Origin: an uncultured Bacteroidales bacterium
GTDB lineage: Bacteria; Bacteroidota; Bacteroidia; Bacteroidales; Paludibacteraceae
DNA: 64,000 nucleotides
Reading direction: 5' to 3'
Assembly: GCA_902798385.1 (NCBI GenBank)
Contig: CADBWK010000001.1
Span: 1 to 64,000, forward strand
The notes under the pieces were generated by a model, which saw nothing but the letters and a program-made list of their open reading frames with translations, ran no database searches and was not told the origin of the DNA. The position numbers and the translations under genes are program-made. Below, one piece after another: positions 43,450-51,658 of the stretch. The number at the start of each line of letters is the position of its first letter. The first letter of the stretch is position 1.

Positions 43450-44369
43450 GAGTACTGATAGTCGCATCATATAATAAAAATCACTTTGTACCTTTTATTG
43501 CAGAACAAGCAACTTCTTTGCGCGACGCCGGTTGCGAAATCGAGTGGTTTGGAGTGCACGGGAAAGGCATACGCGGATACCTTCGAGAACTACCACGATT
43601 ACGGAAGATGATACATGCGGTGAAGCCGGACATTATCCATTCTCATTATGGGTTGTCATGTTTACTCGCTAATCTAGCTACGAGACGTGTGCCGGTGGTA
43701 AGTACATATCATGGGAGTGATATCAATGTAAAATTTGTGCGGCGATTTTCGAAGATGGCGATGTGGCTAAGCGCGTGGAATATATTCGTTAGCAAGCGAA
43801 ATGTAGATATCGCGAAGCCCAAGAAACATTGGTCGCTGATTCCGTGTGGGGTTTCTCTTTCTGAAGACCAGTTGCAATCGCGCGCCGAAGCACGTAAGGC
43901 ATTAGGGTGGATTGCTTCTGATAAAAAGGTACTTTTTGCCGGGGCATTTGATAATACAGTCAAAGACCCAGAATTGGCTAAAGCTGCCGTTGCGTTGTTC
44001 GAAGGCGTGGAACTGATTGAGTTAAAAGGCTATTCGCGTAGCGAAGTTAATACGCTGATGTGTGCGGTGGATTGCTTGCTGATGACGAGTAAGACAGAGG
44101 GGAGTCCGCAAGTAATCAAAGAAGCGATGGCCTGCGCTTGTCCTATAGTGAGTGTGGATGTAGGTGATGTGGCTGAACGAACGGAAGGAGTAAAAGGTTG
44201 CTTTGTCGTTCCATCTCGTGATCCGAGTGAGCTTGCCGAGGCTATTAAAAAAGCAATTGCTTTCGATGGAAAAACGAATGGGCGTGAACATATTTTGGTA
44301 GCAGGGCTTACGAACGAGATGGTGGCAAAGAAGATAATCAAGATATATGAAAATATTATCGGGAAATAA
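43446..44369 (+). CDS. Glycosyltransferase family 4
   Basis: The 307-residue GT-B protein has an N-terminal Rossmann part (VLIVASYNKNHFVPFIAEQA, HSHYGLSCLLANLA, STYHGSDINV) and a C-terminal donor-binding domain with KVLFAGAFDNTVKDPELA and the GT4 E-x7-E motif in TEGSPQVIKEAMACACPIVS. It transfers a sugar with retention of configuration. It is coupled with neighbours by overlaps of 4 nt upstream and 23 nt downstream. Acceptor and donor are unknown. Confidence 0.87.
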   Translation: MRVLIVASYNKNHFVPFIAEQATSLRDAGCEIEWFGVHGKGIRGYLRELPRLRKMIHAVKPDIIHSHYGLSCLLANLATRRVPVVSTYHGSDINVKFVRRFSKMAMWLSAWNIFVSKRNVDIAKPKKHWSLIPCGVSLSEDQLQSRAEARKALGWIASDKKVLFAGAFDNTVKDPELAKAAVALFEGVELIELKGYSRSEVNTLMCAVDCLLMTSKTEGSPQVIKEAMACACPIVSVDVGDVAERTEGVKGCFVVPSRDPSELAEAIKKAIAFDGKTNGREHILVAGLTNEMVAKKIIKIYENIIGK

Positions 44370-45360
44370 TATTGATCGGGCGCAATGGGGTCAGTTTGTG
44401 AAGAGCCATCCTCAGGGGAATATCTTCCAAACACCGGAGATGTATGACGTGTATGCTTGTGCGAAGCATGTGATGCCAATGGCTATTGCGGCAATGGACG
44501 GAGATGAGATTGTGGGAGTGCTGGTGGCGCAGTATATGACGAATGGTGGAGCACTGGCATCATGGATCACGGCTCGTTCGATCATCACCGGTGGGCCGTT
44601 GGCACGCAACAATGATCCTGCGATTATACAAGCATTGATGGATGCGTATAAGAAGCAGTTGCCGTGCAAGACGATATACTCGGAGATACGGCCAGTCTAT
44701 GATTTTCCATTGGAGATTGGGAATTGGATATTGGATATTGGTAAATGGAAACGTGTGGGGCATTACAACTTGGTGATGAGACTAGAGAAGACGGAAGAGG
44801 AACTGTTTGAGCAGATGCACAAAGAGCGGCGACGCAATGTGAATCAGGCTATCAAGGCAGGGTTGACATTCAAGGAACTGACAACGGTAGGAGAGATACA
44901 GCAAGTGGTGGCGCTCATCGAGAAGACCTACAGACGGAAGCATGTGCCGATAGGGTATCTGAATATGTTCGATAAGGTGCAAGGGATTCTTCGCGACTAT
45001 GCGCATTTCTTCGGGTGCTACACGGCAGAGGGGCAGATGATAGCCGGACAAGTGCGGTTGTGCTACGGGACGCTGGTGTATGCGTGGTTCGCGGGGAGCG
45101 ATGAGGACTATTTCAAGTTGCGTCCGAATGACTTCACGATGTGGAACGTCATTCGATGGGCACGTGAGAAGGGGTATAAGGAGTTTGATTTTGGAGGCGG
45201 AGGTGAGCCGGGGAAAGCGTATGGAGTGAGGGATTATAAGTTGAAGTATGGGTGCGAGATGTTTGACTATGGTCGATATGTTTGGGCGCATAGGCCGGTG
45301 ACGTATTGGGCTGCGGCTACTGCGTATAACATCTATCATAAAATTCAAGGAAAACAATAA
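44347..45360 (+). CDS. FemAB/GNAT-like transferase 1
   Basis: The 337-residue protein resembles FemAB-type (lipid II:glycine transferase/ peptidoglycan bridge-like) GNAT double-fold proteins found in polysaccharide loci: FVKSHPQGNIFQTPEM near the start, KERRRNVNQAIKAG (~158-171), MIAGQVRLCYGTLVYAWFAG and FDFGGGGEPGKAYGVRDYKLKYG near the C-terminus. It may add an amino acid or acyl group to a sugar. Residues ~121-134 are encoded by a GATTGGGAATTGGATATTGG repeat, an in-frame insertion. A relative lies at 47901-48944. Confidence 0.75.
   Translation: MKILSGNNIDRAQWGQFVKSHPQGNIFQTPEMYDVYACAKHVMPMAIAAMDGDEIVGVLVAQYMTNGGALASWITARSIITGGPLARNNDPAIIQALMDAYKKQLPCKTIYSEIRPVYDFPLEIGNWILDIGKWKRVGHYNLVMRLEKTEEELFEQMHKERRRNVNQAIKAGLTFKELTTVGEIQQVVALIEKTYRRKHVPIGYLNMFDKVQGILRDYAHFFGCYTAEGQMIAGQVRLCYGTLVYAWFAGSDEDYFKLRPNDFTMWNVIRWAREKGYKEFDFGGGGEPGKAYGVRDYKLKYGCEMFDYGRYVWAHRPVTYWAAATAYNIYHKIQGKQ
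44712..44748. repeat. ATTGGATATTGG-type in-frame repeat in FemAB-like gene 1
   Basis: GAGATTGGGAATTGG, then ATATTGGATATTGG, encoding EIGNWILDIGKW. Degenerate tandem units of 6-9 nt, in frame with the gene. Confidence 0.65.
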
Positions 45361-45365
45361 GCAAT

Positions 45366-46400
45366 ATGAAAGATAAGAAGACAATCTGGTTTGATTTTAC
45401 GAACGTGCCGCATGTGAACTTTTTGCTGCCGATAGTGAAACGGTATGAGGGGCAATGCGAGATGGTGTTTACGATACGGGATTTTGCGGAGACGAAATCG
45501 CTGTTCGAGAAGAAGATAGGTAAGCCGTACCTAGTAATCGGTGAACATCAAGGAGGCAGTAAACTGCGCAAAGTGTGGGGCGTGGTGGAACGGATCGTGG
45601 CGCTGCAACGGGTAGTGCCGGATTTTGACGTAAAGATATCGTGCGGAGGTGACGCGTCGAACATCGTGGCTAAGCTGCGGGGGAAGAAGACAGTGACGTT
45701 CGACGACAATGACATATCGCCGAATTGGCGTTATGCTCCGTTCAGCGACTTGGCGTTTTTCCCGAAAGCGATACCGACAGAGAAGTTGCGGAAACAGTGG
45801 TTCAAGCGCAATCTGTATCAGTACGAGGGGTATAAGGAGAATTTTTACCTAGCTGATTACGAGCCGAACGAGGCATTTGTGGAATCGCTGCCGTTTGCTG
45901 TAGGTGCGGACGGGAAGAAGCATTATGTGGTAGTGCGGCCGGAGAATATCCGTGCGAACTATGTGGAAGGGCGAACGTCGATAGTGCCGAAACTGCTCAA
46001 GGAACTGGAGAAAAAAAACATCAACATCCTTTTCCTTCCTCGGTACGAAACCGATAAAGACTACGCTAACGGTATCTCTAATGTCTATATGCCCAAAGAA
46101 GCTGTGAATGGACTGGATGCATGTTTCTATGCGGATGCGATATTGACAGGAGCCGGGACGATGGCTCGTGAGGCGGCATGTATGGGTGTGCCGAGTGTGT
46201 CGTTCTTTGCCGGGAGTAGGCTGCTGGCCGTGGATCAGAGTCTGGTGGATGCTGGGAAGATGTTTTTTTCTCGGGATGTGGCTTCGATAATGCAGTATCT
46301 GGACGGAGCGAAGAGTGGCGAGGCGAGTATGACGCAGAGTCTTGCGACGCAAGCAGAGATATTCGGGAAACTGGATGAGTTTATATTGGGGAAGAGATGA
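45366..46400 (+). CDS. DUF354 family protein (GT-B-like)
   Basis: The 344-residue protein starts with the DUF354 pattern WFDFTNVPHVNFLLPIVK, then FTIRDFAETKSLF and ISCGGDASNIVAKLRGKKTV, TFDDNDISP, and in the second half VRPENIRANYVEG and LTGAGTMAREAACMGVPSVS, which is the donor-side GT-B motif. DUF354 proteins occur in polysaccharide loci of bacteria and archaea and are thought to be UDP-sugar-dependent transferases. It is the last gene of the co-directional block before a repeat field and a mobile element. Confidence 0.82.
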   Translation: MKDKKTIWFDFTNVPHVNFLLPIVKRYEGQCEMVFTIRDFAETKSLFEKKIGKPYLVIGEHQGGSKLRKVWGVVERIVALQRVVPDFDVKISCGGDASNIVAKLRGKKTVTFDDNDISPNWRYAPFSDLAFFPKAIPTEKLRKQWFKRNLYQYEGYKENFYLADYEPNEAFVESLPFAVGADGKKHYVVVRPENIRANYVEGRTSIVPKLLKELEKKNINILFLPRYETDKDYANGISNVYMPKEAVNGLDACFYADAILTGAGTMAREAACMGVPSVSFFAGSRLLAVDQSLVDAGKMFFSRDVASIMQYLDGAKSGEASMTQSLATQAEIFGKLDEFILGKR

Positions 46401-46402
46401 AG

Positions 46403-46512
46403 GCTGCGCCAATGTATGATGCGCTGCGCGCAATGTATGGATGTATGGCGTATCAAAGATACTATTAGATGTATAGATGAACTGAGCCTGACGGCATAGA
46501 TGGATAGATATT
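46403..46512. repeat. Mixed TGTATGA- and TAGATGA-type repeat field
   Basis: First AATGTATGATGCGCTGCG and GCAATGTATGGATGTATGG units, then TAGATGTATAGATGAACTG, the word GCCTGACGGC and TAGATGGATAGATA. It ends at the start of the Bro-N gene fragment. Confidence 0.65.
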
Positions 46513-46806
46513 ATGGCAAACGAATCAGTAATCAAATTATTTGAAGGTAAGCAAGTGCGTATCGTTTGGGACGAAGAGCAAGAGAAGTATTATTTCTCTG
46601 TAGTAGACATTGTGCAAGTGCTAACAGGTAGTTCTGACTATCAGCAAGCGCGTAAGTATTGGAAAGTGCTGAAAGGACGATTAATTAAAGAGGGAAATGA
46701 GTCGGTAACAAATTGTTACCAACTGAAATTGCCTGCAGCTGACGGCAAGAATTATGAGGTGACAATGGTAAGCGGCATGCGATGCCGGGGCAATAGACAA
46801 AGATAA
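46513..46806 (+). pseudogene. Bro-N domain protein fragment, truncated by a REP element
   Basis: The first ~86 residues (SVIKLFEGKQVRIVWDEEQE; FSVVDIVQVLTGSSDYQQAR; YWKVLKGRLIKEGNESVTN) are the start of a Bro-N/antirepressor-like protein, whose relatives are some 200-280 residues long. After NYEVTMVSG the frame enters a palindromic REP element and ends in its tail at TAA. The C-terminal half is absent in all frames downstream, where the transposase gene begins. The truncated product could still fold as a Bro-N domain. Confidence 0.7.
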
Positions 46807-46890
46807 TAAAGGCCGGAATATGATTCCGGGACAATAGACAAAGATAATAAAGGCCGGAATATGATTCCGGGACAATAGACAAAGAGAAAC
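46773..46890. repeat. Array of three 41-bp REP units upstream of the transposase gene
   Basis: Palindromes CGGCAT-GCG-ATGCCG (46773-46787), CCGGAAT-ATG-ATTCCGG (46813-46829) and the same again (46854-46870) are followed each time by GACAATAGACAAAGATAATA or a near copy. Palindrome centres are exactly 41 bp apart (46780, 46821, 46862). The array ends 4 nt before the transposase start. Confidence 0.9.
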
Positions 46891-46893
46891 GAA

Positions 46894-47898
46894 ATGGCAG
46901 AGAACGGACAATGGCATTGGCAAAAATCAGGAGAAGCATGGAAAGGTGTAGGAATCTACCATGTGACGTTAACCGTGCCAAGTCGTGAGCCTTTATTAGG
47001 AAAACTCGTTATCCCGGAAAATGATCCCAAGAAAGCGAGAGTGGAGAGGACGGAGATGGGAAACGCTTTGGTGGACAAGTTACTAAGTCATCCCTCTTAT
47101 TATCCGGAGGTTCGCATTTTGCAGTTTTGCCTCATGCCCGATCATTTGCATGCTATTTTGCATGTGATGCGTCCGATGAATACCAGTATTCGGACTGTTG
47201 TGCGTAGTTTTTGGCAAGGAGCAAAGAAGTTGGGAAAAGCCTATACTAAGTCAATAGATCCCGAATTCGATTCGGGAACAATAAACAAAGATATTGATAT
47301 TCCAGACTCTGTTTTTACAGAGCGGCCATTTGTGCGTCCGCTATCACGGCGAGGACAGTTAGATACGATGTATCATTATATCCGCATGAATCCAGAACGC
47401 CTTGCAACCAGGAGACTGATGCCGGAATGTTTCCGGGTACAGGAGGGGATAGAGATAGCGGGGCGGATGTACTGCGGGGTTGGTAATGCTGAATTGCTGC
47501 AAAAAGAGAAATATATGCCGGTTCATGTCCGTCTAACGATGGTAGATGAAGCGGAACACGGTGATAATAAGCGGCTTCGGGATTACATGAATAGTTGTGT
47601 GATAGCAGCGAGAAAAGGGATCGTGATGGTATCGCCATTTATAAGCAAGCAGGAACAGGCAGTAATGGAGGTGTTGTTGAAAGAAGGTTTGTCTTTCATC
47701 TATATAGCCGATAATGGATTTCGGGATTATTACAAACCGCAAGACAGCCTGTTTGATGCGGTTGCGAGAAAGCAGGTGCTCATTTTGAGCCCATGGGAAT
47801 ATGATTCGCATAAAAAACATGTTAGCCGCGCAGAATGCGTAGAAATGAATATAATGGCAGAAGAGATATCCGCGTATAATGTGGATGAAATGGGCTAG
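46894..47898 (+). CDS. REP-associated tyrosine (Y1) transposase with extra C-terminal domain
   Basis: Residues ~18-190 form a Y1/HUH transposase domain: GIYHVTLTVPSREPL (first strand), FCLMPDHLHAILHV with the HUH histidines H84 and H86, and MYHYIRMNPERLATRRLMPE with the catalytic tyrosine (Y160 or Y162). The C-terminal ~140 residues (GIVMVSPFISKQEQAVMEVL; FIYIADNGFRDYYKP; VLILSPWEYDSHKKHVSRAE) look like a Rossmann/DprA-like domain that accompanies this transposase in Bacteroidota. Residues ~122-135 are encoded by a REP palindrome and tail. Three tandem REP units lie upstream. It should cut and move single-stranded REP DNA. Confidence 0.87.
   Translation: MAENGQWHWQKSGEAWKGVGIYHVTLTVPSREPLLGKLVIPENDPKKARVERTEMGNALVDKLLSHPSYYPEVRILQFCLMPDHLHAILHVMRPMNTSIRTVVRSFWQGAKKLGKAYTKSIDPEFDSGTINKDIDIPDSVFTERPFVRPLSRRGQLDTMYHYIRMNPERLATRRLMPECFRVQEGIEIAGRMYCGVGNAELLQKEKYMPVHVRLTMVDEAEHGDNKRLRDYMNSCVIAARKGIVMVSPFISKQEQAVMEVLLKEGLSFIYIADNGFRDYYKPQDSLFDAVARKQVLILSPWEYDSHKKHVSRAECVEMNIMAEEISAYNVDEMG
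47260..47300. repeat. REP palindrome inside the transposase reading frame
   Basis: CCCGAAT-TCG-ATTCGGG (47260-47276) followed by AACAATAAACAAAGATA, matching the palindrome plus tail of the upstream units. It keeps the frame and encodes PEFDSGTINKD. Confidence 0.8.
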
Positions 47899-47900
47899 GG

Positions 47901-48944
47901 ATGGTAAAGGTACTGACATATAAGGAGATTGATAGAGAGGAGTGGAGGAGGCTGGTGGCTTCTTCTAAGACGGGGACGTGGTTTCAGGGGCCGGAGGCCT
48001 ACGAGTTCTTCAATGCACAAAAGGAATTGTTTAAACCTTTTGCTATTGCCATTGAGAAATCGGAGTCGAGAGGTGAGAGTCGAGAGTCGAGAGAATTGCG
48101 TGGAGTGTGCGTGGGGTATGTGACGGTGGAGAAGAATGCAATGAAGCATTTCTTAACTCGTCGTGCCATTATCATCGGGGGACCATGTTTGGCGGATGAT
48201 GCGACGGCTGAAGAAGTGACGGAACTTATGAGAGGAGTTCGCTCAATGATGAGCGAAAAATGTTCGATGGAGCCGATCTATATAGAGACGAGGAATTTTA
48301 ATGATTATAGTCGTTGGAAAGATGCATTCGCCGCTGCGGGATTTGAGTATAAGGCGCATTTGAACTTTCATGTGGATACCACGGATAAGGAAGTGATGTG
48401 GGAGAGGATGAGTGAGAATCGGAAGAGGCAGATAAAGAAGGGACAGCCTAACCCAAGCCCTTCCCTAAAAGGAAGGGATGTATCAGAAGCAGATATCAGG
48501 GAATGGTATGAGATATTGGCGGAGTTGTACCGAACGAAGGTGAGGACGCCATTATGGCCGGTGGAGTTCTTCTTGGAGGCTTATCGGCAAGGAGTAGGGA
48601 AGTTCCTGCTTGTGAAGCATGAGGGAAACGTGATTGGCGGAAATATGGTAGTGACGGATGGGAAGAGTGTGTATGAATGGTTTGAGTGCGGGCTGAATGC
48701 GGAATATAAGGAGCAATATCCATCGGTGATGGCGACATGGGCTGGGATGCAATTGGCGCAGGAAACCGGATGTGCGCGATACGATATGATGGGTGCCGGA
48801 GAACCGGGGGTACCATATGGCGTGCGGGATTTCAAGAGTGAGTTCGGTGGCGAATTAGTGGAGCACGGACGGTTCTTATGCGTGAACAAGCCGATGCTTT
48901 ATCTGATGGGCAAGTTCGGAGTGAAGATATTAAAGAGAAAATAA
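47901..48944 (+). CDS. FemAB/GNAT-like transferase 2
   Basis: The 347-residue protein is related to the product of 44347-45360: WRRLVASSKTGTWFQGPEAY near the start, MSENRKRQIKKGQ (~172-184), VIGGNMVVTDGKSVYEWFEC and RYDMMGAGEPGVPYGVRDFK near the end. It is probably an acyl or aminoacyl transfer enzyme for surface glycan. Residues ~53-64 (ESRGESRESREL) come from a GAGTCGA repeat, and the sequence NPSPSLKGRD at ~185-194 looks like another insertion. It starts 2 nt after the transposase stop. Confidence 0.75.
   Translation: MVKVLTYKEIDREEWRRLVASSKTGTWFQGPEAYEFFNAQKELFKPFAIAIEKSESRGESRESRELRGVCVGYVTVEKNAMKHFLTRRAIIIGGPCLADDATAEEVTELMRGVRSMMSEKCSMEPIYIETRNFNDYSRWKDAFAAAGFEYKAHLNFHVDTTDKEVMWERMSENRKRQIKKGQPNPSPSLKGRDVSEADIREWYEILAELYRTKVRTPLWPVEFFLEAYRQGVGKFLLVKHEGNVIGGNMVVTDGKSVYEWFECGLNAEYKEQYPSVMATWAGMQLAQETGCARYDMMGAGEPGVPYGVRDFKSEFGGELVEHGRFLCVNKPMLYLMGKFGVKILKRK
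48061..48093. repeat. GAGTCGA-type in-frame repeat in FemAB-like gene 2
   Basis: GGAGTCGAGAGGTGAGAG followed by TCGAGAGTCGAGAG. Encodes ESRGESRESRE between two otherwise conserved strands. Confidence 0.85.
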
Positions 48945-48953
48945 TAGCATAAC

Positions 48954-50321
48954 ATGAAAATAACATTGATTGCGGGGGCCAGGCCGAATTTTATGAAGGT
49001 GGCACCGATTATAAAAGCCATAAAAGCTTTTAATGATGCGAATGATGGGAATGATGCGAATGATGGGAAGATTTCCTACAGGCTCGTGCATACGGGACAG
49101 CATTACGATAAGAACATGAGCGACACGTTCTTTGAGGAGTTGGGTATTCCGGCTCCGGATGTGAACCTGGGTTGCGGCGGTGGTTCGCAGGCTGAACAGA
49201 CGGCGGCTATCATGGTAGCCTTCGAGAAAGAACTGATGGCCCATCCTGCTGATATAGTGCTAGTCGTAGGCGACGTGACGAGTACGATGGCTTGCTCGAT
49301 CGTGGCGAAGAAGTTGAACACGAAGGTATGCCACGTGGAGGCAGGGATTCGCAGTTGGGATCTGACGATGCCCGAGGAGATCAACCGCATGGTGACGGAT
49401 AGTCTCGCCGATTACATGTTTACGACATCAGAAGTCGCTAATCGGAATCTTGTGCGGATGGGCGCTATATTAATGGAAAACAAAAACAAAGAAAACAGGG
49501 AAGAAAACATAAAAGAAAACAAAAATGATGAATCCCAAGTTACTTGCAGTAACTCCAATAGTATAGATCCTCAATCTGCTCAAAAACAAGCTTTTGGACA
49601 GCTTGACGCTCAATCCTATTCAGATACCGATAAATCGTATCCTTTGGATTCATCCGAAAAAAATGTTATCTTTGATAACCAAGATAAAAATTCCAAAAAT
49701 AACCAGCAGAAGGTATGGTTTGTGGGGAATGTGATGATTGATACGCTGTTGGCGAATAGGAGTCGGTTCCGGAAACCGGAAGTATGGGATGAGTTGGGAC
49801 TGAAGGAGCAGGAGTTTATCGTGATGACGATGCACCGGCCGGCGAACGTAGATGAGGAGAACCACTTACGCGCGATGATGGAGCAGATCATCGATAATGC
49901 GCATGGGCTGCCGGTGATCTTCCCGATACATCCTCGTACCGCCAAGCTGTTCTACGGCTTGTGGGGCGATGAGGCAGAGTTGGCGAAACGGTTGCCGAAC
50001 TTGCATATTGTGGAACCGATGGGGTATTTGGAGTTTAACTATTTGGTGGAGCGAGCAAAGGCGGTGGTGACGGATAGCGGAGGTATAACCGAGGAGACGA
50101 CGGTGATGGGTGTGCCGTGTATCACGCTGCGCGATAACACCGAACGGCCGGAGACCTGTACGGTAGGAACGAATGAGCTCATCGGCACGGATCCTGCAGC
50201 TATCAAGCCGGCATTGGATAAGCTCTTTGCCGGAGAATGGAAGAAAGGGGCGATACCGGAGCTCTGGGATGGACATACGGCTGAGCGAATCATTGAGATT
50301 CTCTCAGCATTGGAGATTTAA
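48954..50321 (+). CDS. UDP-GlcNAc 2-epimerase family enzyme with large low-complexity insertion
   Basis: The 455-residue protein has the non-hydrolysing epimerase motifs: GARPNFMKVAPIIKAI, HTGQHYDKNMSD, VVGDVTSTMACS, HVEAGIRSWD, PEEINRMVTD, MTMHRPANVD and VTDSGGITEETTVMGVPC. The GARPNFMK and THRP-like MHRPANVD variants place it apart from the two wecB copies, perhaps with WbpI-like UDP-GlcNAc(3NAc)A epimerases. Two insertions are visible: residues 27-38 (ND-A/G repeats) and ~172-252, an Asn/Lys/Glu/Ser-rich stretch of ~80 residues in the middle of the fold between MGAIL and VWFVGNVMID. Without them the length would be near the usual 365-380. Confidence 0.85.
   Translation: MKITLIAGARPNFMKVAPIIKAIKAFNDANDGNDANDGKISYRLVHTGQHYDKNMSDTFFEELGIPAPDVNLGCGGGSQAEQTAAIMVAFEKELMAHPADIVLVVGDVTSTMACSIVAKKLNTKVCHVEAGIRSWDLTMPEEINRMVTDSLADYMFTTSEVANRNLVRMGAILMENKNKENREENIKENKNDESQVTCSNSNSIDPQSAQKQAFGQLDAQSYSDTDKSYPLDSSEKNVIFDNQDKNSKNNQQKVWFVGNVMIDTLLANRSRFRKPEVWDELGLKEQEFIVMTMHRPANVDEENHLRAMMEQIIDNAHGLPVIFPIHPRTAKLFYGLWGDEAELAKRLPNLHIVEPMGYLEFNYLVERAKAVVTDSGGITEETTVMGVPCITLRDNTERPETCTVGTNELIGTDPAAIKPALDKLFAGEWKKGAIPELWDGHTAERIIEILSALEI
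49032..49067. repeat. 9-nt tandem repeat in the third epimerase gene
   Basis: AATGATGCG/AATGATGGG units, four in a row, encoding NDANDGNDANDG at the edge of the first helix. Confidence 0.85.
49470..49712. repeat. Long A-rich in-frame insertion in the third epimerase gene
   Basis: Begins with AAAACAAAAACAAAGAAAAC-type repeats and continues as A-rich low-complexity sequence coding ~80 polar residues (many N, K, E, S, D and Q). No stop codon is created. Base composition differs from the G-rich gene around it. Confidence 0.7.
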
Positions 50322-50369
50322 GATTTAGGATTTTTTTGATTTTTGAATTTTGATTTTTGATTTGAAAAG
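50313..50369. repeat. GATTTAA-type repeat between genes
   Basis: GAGATTTAAGATTTAGG and GATTTTTGAATTTTG units run from the epimerase stop codon, which they contain, to the DegT start codon. Confidence 0.7.
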
Positions 50370-50370
50370 T

Positions 50371-51543
50371 ATGATAGTTCCATTTTTATCCCTGATGGAT
50401 GTAACTGCATTACATGCAGATGAAATAAAAGAGGCGGCGAGAAGAGTGATTGACAGCGGATGGTATCTGCAAGGCAAGGAGAATGAGGTGTTTGAGCAGC
50501 ATTATGCCGAGTATATAGGTGCCAAATACTGCATCGGGTGCGCCAACGGATTGGATGCGCTGATATGGATATGGCGGGCGTACATCGAGTTAGGCGTGAT
50601 GCAGCCGGGCGATGAGGTGATATTGCCGGCCAACACGTATATTGCGACCCATCTGGGTATCACGGAGAATGGGTTGGTGCCGGTGTGCGTGGAGCCGAAC
50701 CCGCGGACGCTGGAGATAGATGATACGCTCATCGAGGCGGCTATCACGGAGAGGACGAAGGCGATATGCATCGTGCATCTATATGGGCGGTGCGCGATGA
50801 CGGAGCGGATTGCGGAGATTTGTCGTCGCCATGGGTTGAAGCTCGTGGAGGATAATGCGCAAGCACATGGGTGTATGTGGAAAGCTGAGAGCCAAGAGCT
50901 AAGAGCTAAGAGTGGATGGATTCGCACGGGTGCGCTGGGTGATGCGGCGGGACATAGTTTTTATCCGGGAAAGAACTTAGGTGCGCTGGGTGATGCAGGA
51001 GCTGTGACGACGAGTGATGAGGCGCTGGCGAAGGCTATTCGGGCACTGGCGAACTACGGAAGTCAGCGGAAGTATGTATTCCAATACACGGGGCGCAACA
51101 GCCGTTTGGATGAGATTCAGGCAGCGATACTGGATGTGAAACTTAAGTATCTGGATGAGGATGTGGCGAAACGGCAGGAGGTGGCGGCGTATTACTATGA
51201 CCACATCAATAATCCGCTGATTGAGTTGCCGGAACGGCTGCCGGATGCACAGAACGTGTATCATTTGTTCCCGATTTTAGTTGGTGTACAGTGTAAGGTG
51301 TACGGTGTACGGGATCGGTTGCATGATTATTTGGCGGAGAAGGGGATCGGGACGGTGATACATTATCCGATTGCGCCACATAAGCAGGAGTGCTATGCGA
51401 AAGAGGCATGGAACGTGCCGCAGTTGAGGTTGCCGATTACGGAGATGATTGCGGATTGCGAGTTGAGTTTGCCGATTAGTCCGTGTATGACGAAGGAGCA
51501 AGTAGCATACGTGGTAGAATGCGTGAACGCGTTTCAGGGGTAA
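50371..51543 (+). CDS. DegT/DnrJ/EryC1-type sugar aminotransferase
   Basis: The 390-residue PLP enzyme makes amino sugars from keto-sugar nucleotides. It has [15 protein letters not shown] cofactor motif ([15 protein letters not shown]), [28 protein letters not shown] (Asp/Gln for PLP) and [18 protein letters not shown] with the Schiff-base Lys, then [12 protein letters not shown]. Residues ~170-181 ([12 protein letters not shown]) and ~303-314 (CKVYGVRDR) are encoded by degenerate repeats. ATG 50371 is preferred; an upstream TTG lies in the GATTTAA repeat. With the epimerase upstream it could make a 2,3-diamino sugar. Confidence 0.88.
   Translation: MIVPFLSLMDVTALHADEIKEAARRVIDSGWYLQGKENEVFEQHYAEYIGAKYCIGCANGLDALIWIWRAYIELGVMQPGDEVILPANTYIATHLGITENGLVPVCVEPNPRTLEIDDTLIEAAITERTKAICIVHLYGRCAMTERIAEICRRHGLKLVEDNAQAHGCMWKAESQELRAKSGWIRTGALGDAAGHSFYPGKNLGALGDAGAVTTSDEALAKAIRALANYGSQRKYVFQYTGRNSRLDEIQAAILDVKLKYLDEDVAKRQEVAAYYYDHINNPLIELPERLPDAQNVYHLFPILVGVQCKVYGVRDRLHDYLAEKGIGTVIHYPIAPHKQECYAKEAWNVPQLRLPITEMIADCELSLPISPCMTKEQVAYVVECVNAFQG
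50883..50913. repeat. GAGCTAA-type in-frame repeat in the aminotransferase gene
   Basis: GCTGAGAGCCAAGAGCTAAG followed by AGCTAAGAG. It lies between AHGCMW and [10 protein letters not shown], a loop just before the catalytic-lysine strand. Confidence 0.75.
51281..51314. repeat. GTGTACG-type in-frame repeat in the aminotransferase gene
   Basis: GGTGTACAGTGTAAGGTG followed by TACGGTGTACGGG. Encodes [11 protein letters not shown] near the C-terminal domain entry. Confidence 0.7.
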
Positions 51544-51610
51544 GCAAGCTTAGACTATTCCACGGAAACTTCTCTTTGCTTGCAAATCGATTATTTTTTT
51601 GCTAAAAATC

Positions 51611-51641
51611 TTGTGCATTCAAATTTTTTGTAGTAATTTTG
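51611..51641 (+). promoter_or_regulatory. Promoter of the ABC permease genes
   Basis: TTG at 51611-51613, 20 nt, TAATTTTG at 51634-51641. It lies within an upstream extension of the frame, so ATG 51659 is taken as the start. Confidence 0.65.
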
Positions 51642-51658
51642 CAGGGTTTTTGGAAAGC

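Noticed and set aside
47422..47436. Further REP palindrome CCGGAA-TGT-TTCCGG in the transposase gene
   Set aside because: It lacks the ACAATAGACAAAG tail and lies in codons for the conserved RLMPECFR segment, so it may be chance.
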